The translations under genes and the position numbers were made by a program. From Promethearchaeota archaeon (GTDB lineage Archaea; Asgardarchaeota; Lokiarchaeia; Sigyniarchaeales; SOKP01), in the NCBI GenBank assembly GCA_016840165.1, contig JAEOSU010000051.1:186001-250000 (forward strand): a stretch of 64,000 nucleotides of DNA. The letters are read 5' to 3'. How positions within the stretch are numbered: position 1 is the stretch's first letter; every line of letters starts with the position of its first letter. This document shows, piece after piece, positions 40,564 to 49,387 of the stretch. The notes under the pieces are model-generated. The model searched no databases. It worked only from the letters and a program-made list of their open reading frames with translations, and was not told the DNA's origin.

Positions 40564-41724
40564 TTATCTTTTCCTTAACATATGACTAGCGATGACTAAT
40601 CGTTGAATCTCGCTTGTACCTTCATAAATCTCTCCTAATTTTGCATCACGAAAATATCTTTCAACAGGATATGCCTTCATCAGCCCGTATCCTCCGTGAA
40701 TCTGTAATGCCTGATGTGCAGCATTCATTGCAGCCTCTGAAGCTACAAGTTTTGCCATTGAACCTGCTAATCCGTATGGCTGTCCTTGATCACATAACCA
40801 TGCTGCTCTATAGGTTAATAATCTTGAAGATTCCACGTCTGTGGCCATATCTGCTATCTTCCATTGAATCCCTTGAAATTTTGCTATCTTCACTCCAAAT
40901 TGTTCGCGTTCATTCGCATATTTGATGGCTTCTTCCAAACATCCTTGGGCTAATCCAAGACATTGTGCAGCGATAACAATACGTCCATAATCTAGAATCT
41001 GAAGTCCTAATTTAAAACCACCACCAATATTTCCTAAAATTTGATCATCGGGTACTCTTACATTATCAAACACTAATTCTGAAGTGTTTGAAGCTCTACA
41101 ACCTAATTTATCTTCTTTAACTCCGACAGAATAACCTGGGGTATCACTATTAACAATAAAAACGGTTAGTTCTTTTCGAGAGCCCTTTTCTCCTGATTTT
41201 GCTACAACAAGCATTGTTTCAGCAATTCCACCATTTGTTGCGAATATTTTACTTCCATTCAAAATCCATTCATCTCCATCCTTTTCAGCTGTCATTTGAA
41301 CACCACCAGCATCAGAACCTGCATTTGCTTCGGTTAATAAAAAGGCTCCAATCTTTTCACCTTTTGCTACTGGGATAAGGAATTTTTGCTTTTGTTCCTC
41401 TGTTCCATACTTATAAATAGGATAAGCACAGACAGAACAATGAACACCAGTTGTAATAGCCCAAGAAGCATCTATCCTTCCAATTTCTTCCGTAATTATT
41501 GCAAAAGCTATAGTATCATCATGTAAGCCCGCTCCACCGTATTCTTCTGGAATACATGTTCCAAAATAGTTTAATTCTTTCATTTTCTTCATGACTGTTG
41601 GATCTAATTCTTGTATACGATCAGATTCTTCCGCTACTGGAGCAATATATTCTTCAGCAAATTCACGAGTAAGCTTTCTTATCATTTTTTGTTTTTCTGT
41701 TAACTCAAAATCCATAATAACCAA
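40564..41724 (-). CDS. Acyl-CoA dehydrogenase (short/medium-chain or butyryl type)
   Basis: 386 residues, normal family length. FAD-binding LTEANAGSDAGG (near 133-144), ATNGG loop, and catalytic base E368 in IYEGTSEIQ. This is the position used by short-chain, butyryl-type enzymes. It oxidises acyl-CoA to enoyl-CoA or works in reverse with EtfAB. Genes etfB and etfA lie downstream on the same strand, so it is likely a single operon. No fused Etf or iron-sulfur domain. Confidence 0.95.
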   Translation of the reverse strand: MVIMDFELTEKQKMIRKLTREFAEEYIAPVAEESDRIQELDPTVMKKMKELNYFGTCIPEEYGGAGLHDDTIAFAIITEEIGRIDASWAITTGVHCSVCAYPIYKYGTEEQKQKFLIPVAKGEKIGAFLLTEANAGSDAGGVQMTAEKDGDEWILNGSKIFATNGGIAETMLVVAKSGEKGSRKELTVFIVNSDTPGYSVGVKEDKLGCRASNTSELVFDNVRVPDDQILGNIGGGFKLGLQILDYGRIVIAAQCLGLAQGCLEEAIKYANEREQFGVKIAKFQGIQWKIADMATDVESSRLLTYRAAWLCDQGQPYGLAGSMAKLVASEAAMNAAHQALQIHGGYGLMKAYPVERYFRDAKLGEIYEGTSEIQRLVIASHMLRKR

Positions 41725-41861
41725 TTATAGTATATATTAGTTGTTTAGATACAAAATATAATTAAAACTACTTTAAAAGAATAAATGTTTTCATTTTATT
41801 GAATTAAAAATCCTTAAAAATAACTTCTTATATCCGATTCGACAAGAGGAAAAAAAAATAT

Positions 41862-42671
41862 TTAATTAGTTATAACAAAAGGCATTTCAGAATCCGGTTT
41901 GCGAGAGAGTTTATTAGGACCGAAATATATAAGAACAAGAATAAGATAAACACCAATCATTATGCCTCCCCCAATATAGAATATCATCTGAGGTAATAAT
42001 CCTAAATATCCAGTAATAAAAGCTCCATTAAAGTTAAAGCAGAAATGGAATAATACGGCGATTATCAGACTTCCTTTAGTGTTATTATACCCCCATGTTA
42101 TTAAAATTGAAATTACAAGATTTAGGAAAATAAATATATAAAAAGGTATGCGGGTTTCAACAAAATATAACGGGATATGCCAACAACCCCATATCAACCC
42201 TAAAACCAAGCTTGAAGCTAAGGCACTAAATTTTGATTCAAGTCTTGGTAAAGCAAATCCTCTCCATCCTGCTTCCTCGCTTAAAGGACCGGATAATAGA
42301 GTAGTTAACAAGTAAAATAGAAACAAAGGAAAAGTTAATCCAGTTACTGGTCCTGGTGCGCTCCCTCCAAGCAAAAGATAAATCCCTGAAAAAATAAGTG
42401 GAGCAATCATTAAAAGAAATGCGGCTAAATACCATTTATAACCTACTTTCCATTTTAGAAATCCCTTTAAGAGGATTTTTACTTCTGTCCAACCTCCAAT
42501 TAACCAAGAAGTAATCAAAGCTGCTATTGTTGGATTCCAAACTGAAAAAAACCAATAAATTATGAAATCTAAACCCCAAAATAATCTAAGAATAACAGTT
42601 ACAATCATTATCAGATAAGTTAATACAAAATAGAAAGTAAGCGAATACTTTTTAATAAATTCTGAAGACAT
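41862..42671 (-). CDS. CPBP-family intramembrane metalloprotease
   Basis: 269 residues, about eight TM helices. The CPBP (Rce1/Abi) motifs are EEAGWR (E132, E133, R137), H165 in WGCWHIPLYF, and H209 in LFHFCFN. Eukaryotic Rce1 trims CAAX-prenylated proteins; prokaryotic relatives process peptides or have unknown clients. A TATA-like element centred 26 bases upstream of ATG 42671 suggests a leaderless transcript. Confidence 0.87.
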   Translation of the reverse strand: MSSEFIKKYSLTFYFVLTYLIMIVTVILRLFWGLDFIIYWFFSVWNPTIAALITSWLIGGWTEVKILLKGFLKWKVGYKWYLAAFLLMIAPLIFSGIYLLLGGSAPGPVTGLTFPLFLFYLLTTLLSGPLSEEAGWRGFALPRLESKFSALASSLVLGLIWGCWHIPLYFVETRIPFYIFIFLNLVISILITWGYNNTKGSLIIAVLFHFCFNFNGAFITGYLGLLPQMIFYIGGGIMIGVYLILVLIYFGPNKLSRKPDSEMPFVITN

Positions 42672-42690
42672 AATATATGAAATTTGACTT

Positions 42691-42704
42691 TTTTATATAA
42701 AAAG
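42691..42704 (-). promoter_or_regulatory. TATA-like element upstream of CPBP protease gene
   Basis: An A/T run with a TATATA core at 42694-42699, 26 bases from the ATG at 42671. With an archaeal TATA box this spacing would place transcription start at or next to the ATG. The core is near-palindromic, so it could also serve the divergent hydrolase gene, though 65 bases from that start is less typical. Confidence 0.4.
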
Positions 42705-42760
42705 ATTTCATAGCTCAATATTTAATTAGTATTATATTTTATTATTGCATACTTAAATTT

Positions 42761-43579
42761 ATGGCGAATAGCACTCAACACTTCGAAATTTCAAAACTTA
42801 AAGAATACCTATACGTGATTAAAGAAAATATCTCTCTTGTTCATCCTATTTATACAAATGATCCCCTAAATATGTATCTGCTTTTAGGAGAGCATTCGGC
42901 TCTACTACTTGATACTGGTTGTGGTCTCTCTCCTATCAAACCAGTTGTTGAAGATTTAATTGCAGATCGTGAGTTAATCGTTTTAAACAGCCATACTCAC
43001 TGGGATCATATCTTAGGAAATAATGAATTCGGAGAGGTGTTTGTACACGAAGAAGAAGCCCATATCGTTTCACAATCCTATGATGTTTCGTATTTTCAAG
43101 ACTCTCCTAACAAGAAAGTTATTCAAATATATGCAAATCAGAATTTTCTAATTACTCCAGCTCCAGTTATAAAAACATTCAAAGATCAAGATGAATTTGA
43201 CTTGGGTGGATTAAAAGTGAAAATTATACATTGCCCAGGACATTCTCCTGGCTCTGTTTGTTTACTTACGAGTAAAAACGAACTTTTCACTTCTGATGTG
43301 GCTTATTACGGAGATCTTTTTTTACCAAATAGGGTAGAAATTCCCCAGGTCCTTAATTCTCTAAATAAATTGATAAATATATGTAAAAAAGAAAATATTA
43401 AAAAATTATACCCCTCTCACAGAAAAACACCTTGCGAGATAGGTCTGTTGATAGACCTCCGTAATGCGATTAATAATATTGAAAATAGATGGGATACTAA
43501 AAAGTCGTTTGATTTCTTTCAATCATGGCAAATTGGTGAGATAACAGAGAAATTCAGATTTTTTGTGGCTAAGTACTAA
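42761..43579 (+). CDS. Metallo-beta-lactamase-fold hydrolase
   Basis: 272 residues. Metal motif HTHWDH (H78, H80, D82, H83), third His in HCPGHSPGS, bridging Asp in FTSDVAYYGD, and terminal His in YPSHRKTP. These are the complete set of a two-metal MBL hydrolase, similar to glyoxalase II or related thioesterase-like groups. Substrate unknown. It starts a run of plus-strand genes (PfpI, flavodoxin) that may be loosely associated. Confidence 0.9.
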   Translation: MANSTQHFEISKLKEYLYVIKENISLVHPIYTNDPLNMYLLLGEHSALLLDTGCGLSPIKPVVEDLIADRELIVLNSHTHWDHILGNNEFGEVFVHEEEAHIVSQSYDVSYFQDSPNKKVIQIYANQNFLITPAPVIKTFKDQDEFDLGGLKVKIIHCPGHSPGSVCLLTSKNELFTSDVAYYGDLFLPNRVEIPQVLNSLNKLINICKKENIKKLYPSHRKTPCEIGLLIDLRNAINNIENRWDTKKSFDFFQSWQIGEITEKFRFFVAKY

Positions 43580-43642
43580 ATTTCTCTTAATTGATAATTT
43601 ATAATCCAAACTAAAAAATAATCAAGCTGTTTGTTTAAATAT

Positions 43643-43650
43643 GAGGTGAT
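43643..43650 (+). promoter_or_regulatory. Ribosome binding site of DJ-1/PfpI gene
   Basis: GAGGTGAT located 6 bases before ATG 43657, a good match to the 3' end of archaeal 16S rRNA, supporting this start. Confidence 0.6.
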
Positions 43651-43656
43651 AATTGA

Positions 43657-44166
43657 ATGGCGAAAATTGCTATTTTAGCAACTGATGGATTTGAAGAAGC
43701 AGAATTAATTTACCCCTTTTATCGATTAAAGGAAGCCGGTCATGAAAGTGTGTTGATTAGTCTTGGAAAACGACCAATAGAGGGAAAATTTGGTTATCTT
43801 ATGAAACCAAGTTTTAAAATTGTAGATGTAAATGCCGATGATTATGATGGAGTAATTATTCCCGGTGGAACTAAAAACCCCGATTATTTAAGAAGAAATC
43901 AAGTGATACTCGAGTTTGTGCATAAAATCAACGAGCAAAAAAAATTGGTAGGGGCTATATGTCATGCTGGATGGGTTTTGATATCAGCAAAAGTCATAAA
44001 AGGGCGAAAGGCTACAAGTTATTATGCGATAAAAGATGATATGATTAATGCTGGAGCAGATTTTCATGATAAATCAGTGATAGTGGATGAAAATTTAATC
44101 ACTTCCCGAATGCCGGATGATTTACCTGATTTTATGAGAGCTGTCTTAAGATTCTTACAAGAGTAA
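43657..44166 (+). CDS. DJ-1/PfpI-family protein
   Basis: 169 residues. Nucleophile C102 with H103 follows at the elbow (GAICHAGW), and E14 in DGFEEAE matches the supporting acid. PfpI-type enzymes act as proteases or deglycase/glyoxalase-like stress proteins; activity cannot be settled here. Length matches single-domain PfpI proteins. The start is supported by a strong Shine-Dalgarno element. Confidence 0.9.
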   Translation: MAKIAILATDGFEEAELIYPFYRLKEAGHESVLISLGKRPIEGKFGYLMKPSFKIVDVNADDYDGVIIPGGTKNPDYLRRNQVILEFVHKINEQKKLVGAICHAGWVLISAKVIKGRKATSYYAIKDDMINAGADFHDKSVIVDENLITSRMPDDLPDFMRAVLRFLQE

Positions 44167-44285
44167 CTTATTAATTAATTCTAACTTTTTTTATCCATTA
44201 ATATTTTTAATAGAAATTAATACATATTTTTAACATATTAAACCAGATTTTATTTAAGAAATATACTTTGAAAGAGATTATTAGC

Positions 44286-44780
44286 ATGAAAATTTTGATA
44301 ATATATTATACAATGGGAGGAAGAACTAAAAAGACCGCTGAAGCGATTGGTAGCACGTTAATCGATCACGAGGTTAATTATTTTGCAATAGAACTACGTG
44401 GAAAAAGAATTGAAAAAATAAAACAGTTTGACAGGTTTCAAAATGGAGATTACTCTGAGATTGAAAAAAATCTTAATTCCTTGGATATCAAACCTTTTGA
44501 ATTAATAATAATTGGAATGCCCACTTATGGAAAGTTCCCCCCCAAAACGTTTGATGAAATCATTAGAAGGATGGGAAATTTAAACAATAAAAAGGTAATC
44601 GTATTCACGACCGCTAGATTCTCGGGAGGAAAAGCCCGTGATTACATGGAATCGAAAGTAGAAAATTCTGGTGGAAGGGTGATAAAAAAAATGAAATTTA
44701 AAAGACTTTTTTGGATTGGAACTAAAAGAGCACTAAAATACGGGAAAGTTCTCAATAAGGCTTTTGACCAAAGACCTTAA
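44286..44780 (+). CDS. Flavodoxin-like protein
   Basis: 164 residues from ATG 44286; a TTG at 44268 would add six residues before the conserved first strand. FMN phosphate loop YTMGGRTKKTAEAI and the GMPTYGKFPP segment indicate the flavodoxin fold. It likely carries electrons or is an NAD(P)H-quinone-type reductase fragment. The C-terminus is basic. The next plus-strand gene follows 47 bp later. Confidence 0.82.
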   Translation: MKILIIYYTMGGRTKKTAEAIGSTLIDHEVNYFAIELRGKRIEKIKQFDRFQNGDYSEIEKNLNSLDIKPFELIIIGMPTYGKFPPKTFDEIIRRMGNLNNKKVIVFTTARFSGGKARDYMESKVENSGGRVIKKMKFKRLFWIGTKRALKYGKVLNKAFDQRP

Positions 44781-44827
44781 AAGTTTACATCTATTTTTTA
44801 ATTCTAAATTTAATTTTTTTAACAAAG

Positions 44828-45817
44828 ATGAGATTTCATTATATTATCTTAGTATTAATTCTAAATCCTATATTGTTATGTATCACATCACAATTTAATG
44901 GGATTTCTGATTATAATGCTAATAACAAATTAAATGAAGACTGGCCTACAACCTCCCAATCATATATCGATCATCCTCCTATTCTGATAACAAGTGACGG
45001 CGTTTTTTCAGGATATTCTTTTACGGGAAATGGAACTTCTGATAAACCCTATATTATTGAAGGATACAATATTACGGCTGTTGGTTCTCTCACATTTGGA
45101 ATTGAAATAAGGAACACATATTCTCATTTCATTATAAGAGATTGTATTATTTATACCGAGTTTATGGGAATAGGGTTATCTTATATTCAAGCAGGAACTT
45201 CAAAAATTTCTCATAATATATTGATTTCAACTACTAATGACGGCAGTGGAATTGCATTAAGACATATGAATAACAGTACTGTTGAACGGAATACATGTAA
45301 TGGTTTCATTCAAGGAATTCATATTGATGATGTTTATGGATGTAGGATCCATAGTAATATAATAATCAATTCTGAATATCAAGGGATTAATATTCGCTAT
45401 TCTGATTCAAACATTATCACAAATAATATTATTACTAACACAAATCAACATGGAATAGCTATTGTAGGAACCTCAATAAATAATACAATTCACCATAATA
45501 GATTAGAAAACAATGCATGGGCAGACTCCTATGATATTGATGGAGGTCCATCCCAAGGCCCCCCAAATAGTCAAGCTTATGATGAGGGTTCTAATAATAT
45601 TTGGTATGATGAAGAGTCTCAAGAAGGTAACTTTTGGTCAGATTACTTTGGAATCGGACCTTACTCTATAGATGGACCTACTGGTGCCGTAGATCTTTAT
45701 CCTTTTCACACGACAGGATTAACTCCCTTTATTATAATAATCACAATAATCCCATCTATTGTAGCGATTTCAGTGCTTCTTATACTTGTTTTAAGGAAGA
45801 GACGAAAAAATAACTAA
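44828..45817 (+). CDS. Secreted right-handed beta-helix (NosD-like) surface protein
   Basis: 329 residues. A signal or anchor helix lies at about 2-20, and a C-terminal TM helix with basic tail (VLRKRRKNN end) at about 300-325. Between them, repeated I-x-N-N-I/G-I-x-I patterns (about 80-260) are typical of NosD/parallel beta-helix carbohydrate-binding or surface repeats. Asn-rich NxT sites suggest N-glycosylation. It is probably an S-layer-associated or surface adhesive protein (inference). Confidence 0.8.
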   Translation: MRFHYIILVLILNPILLCITSQFNGISDYNANNKLNEDWPTTSQSYIDHPPILITSDGVFSGYSFTGNGTSDKPYIIEGYNITAVGSLTFGIEIRNTYSHFIIRDCIIYTEFMGIGLSYIQAGTSKISHNILISTTNDGSGIALRHMNNSTVERNTCNGFIQGIHIDDVYGCRIHSNIIINSEYQGINIRYSDSNIITNNIITNTNQHGIAIVGTSINNTIHHNRLENNAWADSYDIDGGPSQGPPNSQAYDEGSNNIWYDEESQEGNFWSDYFGIGPYSIDGPTGAVDLYPFHTTGLTPFIIIITIIPSIVAISVLLILVLRKRRKNN

Positions 45818-45877
45818 ATTTTATTTACTTCATTTATTTTTGAATTAATCTAACCCAATCTAAGGTCATTTTTAGTA

Positions 45878-46207
45878 CTAATTTTTCTCCTTCACCAACG
45901 TTAAAAGCTTTTTAATTTTTTCCTCGTCAATGTCATAAGTACTTTTAATTTTAATATGACGCATTGTTTTCCCAGTTCCTTCAAGGAGTTTAATCTCATC
46001 TTTACTTAAATTTTTCATCGAAAACCCTAAATTTACATGGGTTTTTAGAGCAACGAAATAATATAAATTTCCATAGTTGGGTACTCCCCATTTCATTTCT
46101 TCTTTTATAGAAGGAAAAGTCTTCAATATTATCTCTCTGAGCCTTCGACAGATCTCTTTTTGGGGTGAGTTTTGCTCCTCTATATATTGGCTTACTTTCT
46201 CATCCAT
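45878..46207 (-). CDS. DUF1801 (YdhG-like) protein
   Basis: 109 residues. The WGVPNYGNLYYF segment, the helix containing RRLREIILKTFP before it, and the LGF..KNLS motif are typical of DUF1801, a small fold related to CyaY/iron-chaperone-like proteins. Molecular function in archaea is unknown. It starts at ATG 46207. Confidence 0.8.
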   Translation of the reverse strand: MDEKVSQYIEEQNSPQKEICRRLREIILKTFPSIKEEMKWGVPNYGNLYYFVALKTHVNLGFSMKNLSKDEIKLLEGTGKTMRHIKIKSTYDIDEEKIKKLLTLVKEKN

Positions 46208-46329
46208 GATTTTATTCTTCTTATAATTTGAATCAAAAATGTTTATAAATTAGATTAGTGTTTCACAGTATTATATGTTCACTATTTAATTAAACTCACA
46301 ATTTTAAATTATTTGAAAATGCGATTAAT

Positions 46330-47022
46330 ATGACTGAAGAATCTAATCTAACAACAGAAGAGCAGATTAAAAAAGATATTGCTAAAGAGGAAAAAATATA
46401 TTTGAGGAATTTTTCTAAAATCATCTTTTTCTATCCACTCTTCCTTACATCTTTTATTTTGTTTCTGATTCAATTTTTTACAGGAATAGATGAACCAGGA
46501 CTTGGAGCAATTTGGGTCACTGTTTTTTTCGCTAATTTATTTGTAATTGCTTTTGATACCTCATCAATTAAATTTTTAATCCTACTCTTAATTGCTATCA
46601 TTTTAATCATCATATTTGCTTTTCTATTTCATCCAAGTACAATAATTTCACAAATTTTGTCATTTGAGATTACAATTACAATGAGTTATCAATTCTATCT
46701 TGTCTCAACAATTATTCTTGGACTGATCTTTTTAATAGCCTGGATTTCAACAAGGTTTGATTACTGGAAAATAGAACGTAACGAAATAATCCATAAAAAA
46801 GGAATATTTATATCAATTGATAGGTATCCAACAAAAAATCTTAGAATAAAAAAAGAAATTCCTGATATTTTCGAATTTGCATTATTAAGAGTTGGTAGAA
46901 TTCAATTTTTTTTCGGAGGACAAGATTTGATTGACCTTAATACTATTATAAATATCAATAAAAAAGCGAAGCAATTAGATTACCTACTCAGTGATATCGA
47001 AGTTGAGGTGGAAAAGCCCTAA
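46330..47022 (+). CDS. Membrane protein with cytosolic PH-like C-terminus
   Basis: 230 residues. Four TM helices (about 28-50, 55-72, 76-98, 122-142), after a charged N-terminus. The remaining 85 residues look like strand-rich sequence (DYWKIERNEIIHKKG, RYPTKNLRIKKEIPDIF) similar to bacterial PH-domain (bPH2-like) membrane proteins. No catalytic motif. Function unknown. Confidence 0.6.
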   Translation: MTEESNLTTEEQIKKDIAKEEKIYLRNFSKIIFFYPLFLTSFILFLIQFFTGIDEPGLGAIWVTVFFANLFVIAFDTSSIKFLILLLIAIILIIIFAFLFHPSTIISQILSFEITITMSYQFYLVSTIILGLIFLIAWISTRFDYWKIERNEIIHKKGIFISIDRYPTKNLRIKKEIPDIFEFALLRVGRIQFFFGGQDLIDLNTIININKKAKQLDYLLSDIEVEVEKP

Positions 47023-47226
47023 TCTTATCTTCTAACTATAGTAAAAATCGTTTTAATTTAATAAATACAATACCCAAATTGGTCTTTTAAAAATTCCAAT
47101 TAAGGCATGATCCTTTCCTTATTATGTATAATAAAATTTAACCTAGTTTGAGCGATAAAATAATTTAATAAATTATTATACTTTAAACCAAATTAGTAAT
47201 AATAAAATCAACTACGTGATTTTCGA

Positions 47227-48900
47227 GTGTTTGATAAAAATTATTTGTATAAAATTAATCAAGAGAAAGAGAAATGGGAAGAGAAATATAAAGATGCGAA
47301 AGAACGGGATGTGAAATTTGTCACCGATTCTGAAATACCTATCAAGCGATTATATACTCCTTTAGATGTGAAAGGTGATTATTTAGGAAAGGTTGGATTT
47401 CCGGGCGAACTTCCTTATACTAGAGGGGTATACCCTACAATGTATCGTGGTCGACTATGGACGATGCGTCTCTTTTCAGGTCATGGAACTCCTGAGGAGA
47501 CTAATGAGCGCTGGAAATATTTATACGAAAATGGAGAGACAGGATTTAGCGCTGCTGTTGATGCGCTTACATTTAATGGAATTGATCCTACAAATCCTGA
47601 TGGAGCACCAGAAGTAGGAACTTCAGGAGTACCTTTATATTGCATTGATAGCTTATTTGCGCTCACCGAAGATATACCAATCGATAAAATCAGTGTCGCA
47701 TTAGTAGTAGAGCCTTTTACGAGTGCACCTGTATGTGCGATGTATTTTAATATGGCTAAAATGCGTGGTTATGAAATTAATCAACTAATGGGTACTACTC
47801 AAAACGATATCTTAACAATGACCGTTGGATATATTCCATATAAAAATTGTCCTCCCAATCACTTGTTACGGATAGCTTGTGATTTTATTGAATGGACAGT
47901 GCCTCAGAAGAACGTTCCAAAATGGCACCCAATTAATTTCACGGGATATAATTATCGTGAAGGAGGTATAGATGCTGTTCAAGAGCTTGGATTTGTCTTC
48001 GCAAGTGCTTGTTCGCATATTGATAATTTAATTGCTCGGGGTTGGAAGATTGATGACTTTGTTAATCGTTTAGCTTTTCATTTGGCCGCACATAAAGATT
48101 TTTTTGAAGAAATTGCAAAATATCGGGCAGCAAGGAGAATATGGGCTAAATTGATGAAAGATCGTTATAATGCTCAGGATCCTCATTCGCATCAATTTCG
48201 TTTTCACGTACAGACAGCTGGGAGTTCCCTTACAGCGCAATTGCCATTGGTTAATATCGTAAGAACGGCGATTCAAGGGTTAGAGGCAACAATAGGAGGT
48301 TGCCAATCGCTTCATACCAATAGTTTTGATGAGGCAATATGTTTACCCAGTGAACAAGCAGCTTTAGTAGCATTACGTACTCAACAAGTTATTTCGGATG
48401 AGACTCGTATTGCTAATACTATCGACCCAATGGCAGGTTCCTATTTTGTTGAATGGCTTACTGATGAGATCGAAGAGAGAGTATGGAAATATCTTGATAA
48501 GATTGAATCGGTAGGAACTATTGATAAAGCTTTATCTTCGGGTTGGTTATATAAAGAAATGCGTGATGCATTCCATAAACGGAGGATGCGTATTGAAAAA
48601 AGAGAGGAGATAATGTTAGGAGTAAATAAATATCCAATCTCTTATGATACGGTAACAGATGTATTTCGAACCAATCAAGAAGCTATAGATATTGAAGTAA
48701 ACCGAATCAATAAATTGAAAGAACGACGGGATAATGCAAAACTTGAAAGGATTTTAGATAAACTCCGTAAAGTCTGTGAAAAAGAAGAAAATGTTATGCC
48801 TGTTGTGATGGAAGCCACTAAGGAAGGTGCAACCGTACAAGAAGTCTGTGATATTTATCGTGAAATATGGGGTACCTGGGATCCACCATTAGCAATTTAA
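47227..48900 (+). CDS. B12-dependent acyl-CoA mutase large subunit (methylmalonyl-CoA mutase family)
   Basis: 557 residues, TIM-barrel large subunit without its own B12 domain. TRGVYPTMY with Y73 (Y89-like) and GTTQNDIL (189-196) match the mutase family. Yet GYNYREGG holds N242 where the usual catalytic His (GYH) is, and no Arg lies in the segment (196-214) that carries the carboxylate-binding Arg of methylmalonyl-CoA mutase. So the substrate is probably not methylmalonyl-CoA (inference). GTG start at 47227; GTG and the following TTT-GAT give the expected N-terminus. B12 subunit gene follows 14 bp later. Confidence 0.85.
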   Translation: MFDKNYLYKINQEKEKWEEKYKDAKERDVKFVTDSEIPIKRLYTPLDVKGDYLGKVGFPGELPYTRGVYPTMYRGRLWTMRLFSGHGTPEETNERWKYLYENGETGFSAAVDALTFNGIDPTNPDGAPEVGTSGVPLYCIDSLFALTEDIPIDKISVALVVEPFTSAPVCAMYFNMAKMRGYEINQLMGTTQNDILTMTVGYIPYKNCPPNHLLRIACDFIEWTVPQKNVPKWHPINFTGYNYREGGIDAVQELGFVFASACSHIDNLIARGWKIDDFVNRLAFHLAAHKDFFEEIAKYRAARRIWAKLMKDRYNAQDPHSHQFRFHVQTAGSSLTAQLPLVNIVRTAIQGLEATIGGCQSLHTNSFDEAICLPSEQAALVALRTQQVISDETRIANTIDPMAGSYFVEWLTDEIEERVWKYLDKIESVGTIDKALSSGWLYKEMRDAFHKRRMRIEKREEIMLGVNKYPISYDTVTDVFRTNQEAIDIEVNRINKLKERRDNAKLERILDKLRKVCEKEENVMPVVMEATKEGATVQEVCDIYREIWGTWDPPLAI

Positions 48901-48901
48901 C

Positions 48902-48907
48902 GGAGGT
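48902..48907 (+). promoter_or_regulatory. Ribosome binding site of mutase B12 subunit gene
   Basis: GGAGGT placed 7 bases before ATG 48915. It decides against a longer frame starting at 48867 inside the large-subunit gene. Confidence 0.7.
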
Positions 48908-48914
48908 TTATCAT

Positions 48915-49313
48915 ATGTCACAGAAAAAAATTCGGGTTTTAATGTCTAAACCAGGGATTGATGGTCATTGGAGAGGTGGGATTGTTGTTTCAAGAGCGAT
49001 TCGTGATGATGGGATGGAATTAATTTTCGGTGGATTTCAAAATGTTCAACAGATCGCAGAAGCAGCGATTCAAGAGGATGTAGACGTTATTGGATTAAGT
49101 ATTCATAGTGGGGCGCATTTTTCATATACCCAACAACTAATAGATCTTCTAAATGAAAAGGGTGTTTTGGATAATTTTATGATCTTGGTTGGTGGTGTTA
49201 TTCCCGCGAAAGATTTTGATAAACTTCGGGAGATGGGTGTTGCTAATGTATACGGTCCAGGGTCAATGACTTCCGATATTGTAGAATTCATAAAAGCACA
49301 CGTCAAAAAATAA
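48915..49313 (+). CDS. Acyl-CoA mutase cobalamin-binding small subunit
   Basis: 132 residues, a stand-alone B12-binding domain. The motif DGHWRGG (D16, H18, G21) supplies the base-off His ligand to cobalt; SIHSGAH and VGGVIP complete the pocket. With the preceding gene it forms the two-subunit archaeal-type mutase. GYPS-like Trp at 19 instead of Asp of the common DGHDRG is a minor variant. Confidence 0.9.
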   Translation: MSQKKIRVLMSKPGIDGHWRGGIVVSRAIRDDGMELIFGGFQNVQQIAEAAIQEDVDVIGLSIHSGAHFSYTQQLIDLLNEKGVLDNFMILVGGVIPAKDFDKLREMGVANVYGPGSMTSDIVEFIKAHVKK

Positions 49314-49387
49314 AAAAGAAATAATTTTATACTTTTATTCTATTTTTTAAAAATTTATTTGAAAAAAGGAAAAAACAACGATTTATT

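Noticed and set aside
48867..48914. Longer start for the mutase B12 subunit
   Set aside because: It would overlap the large subunit by 34 bases and ignore the strong GGAGGT before ATG 48915.
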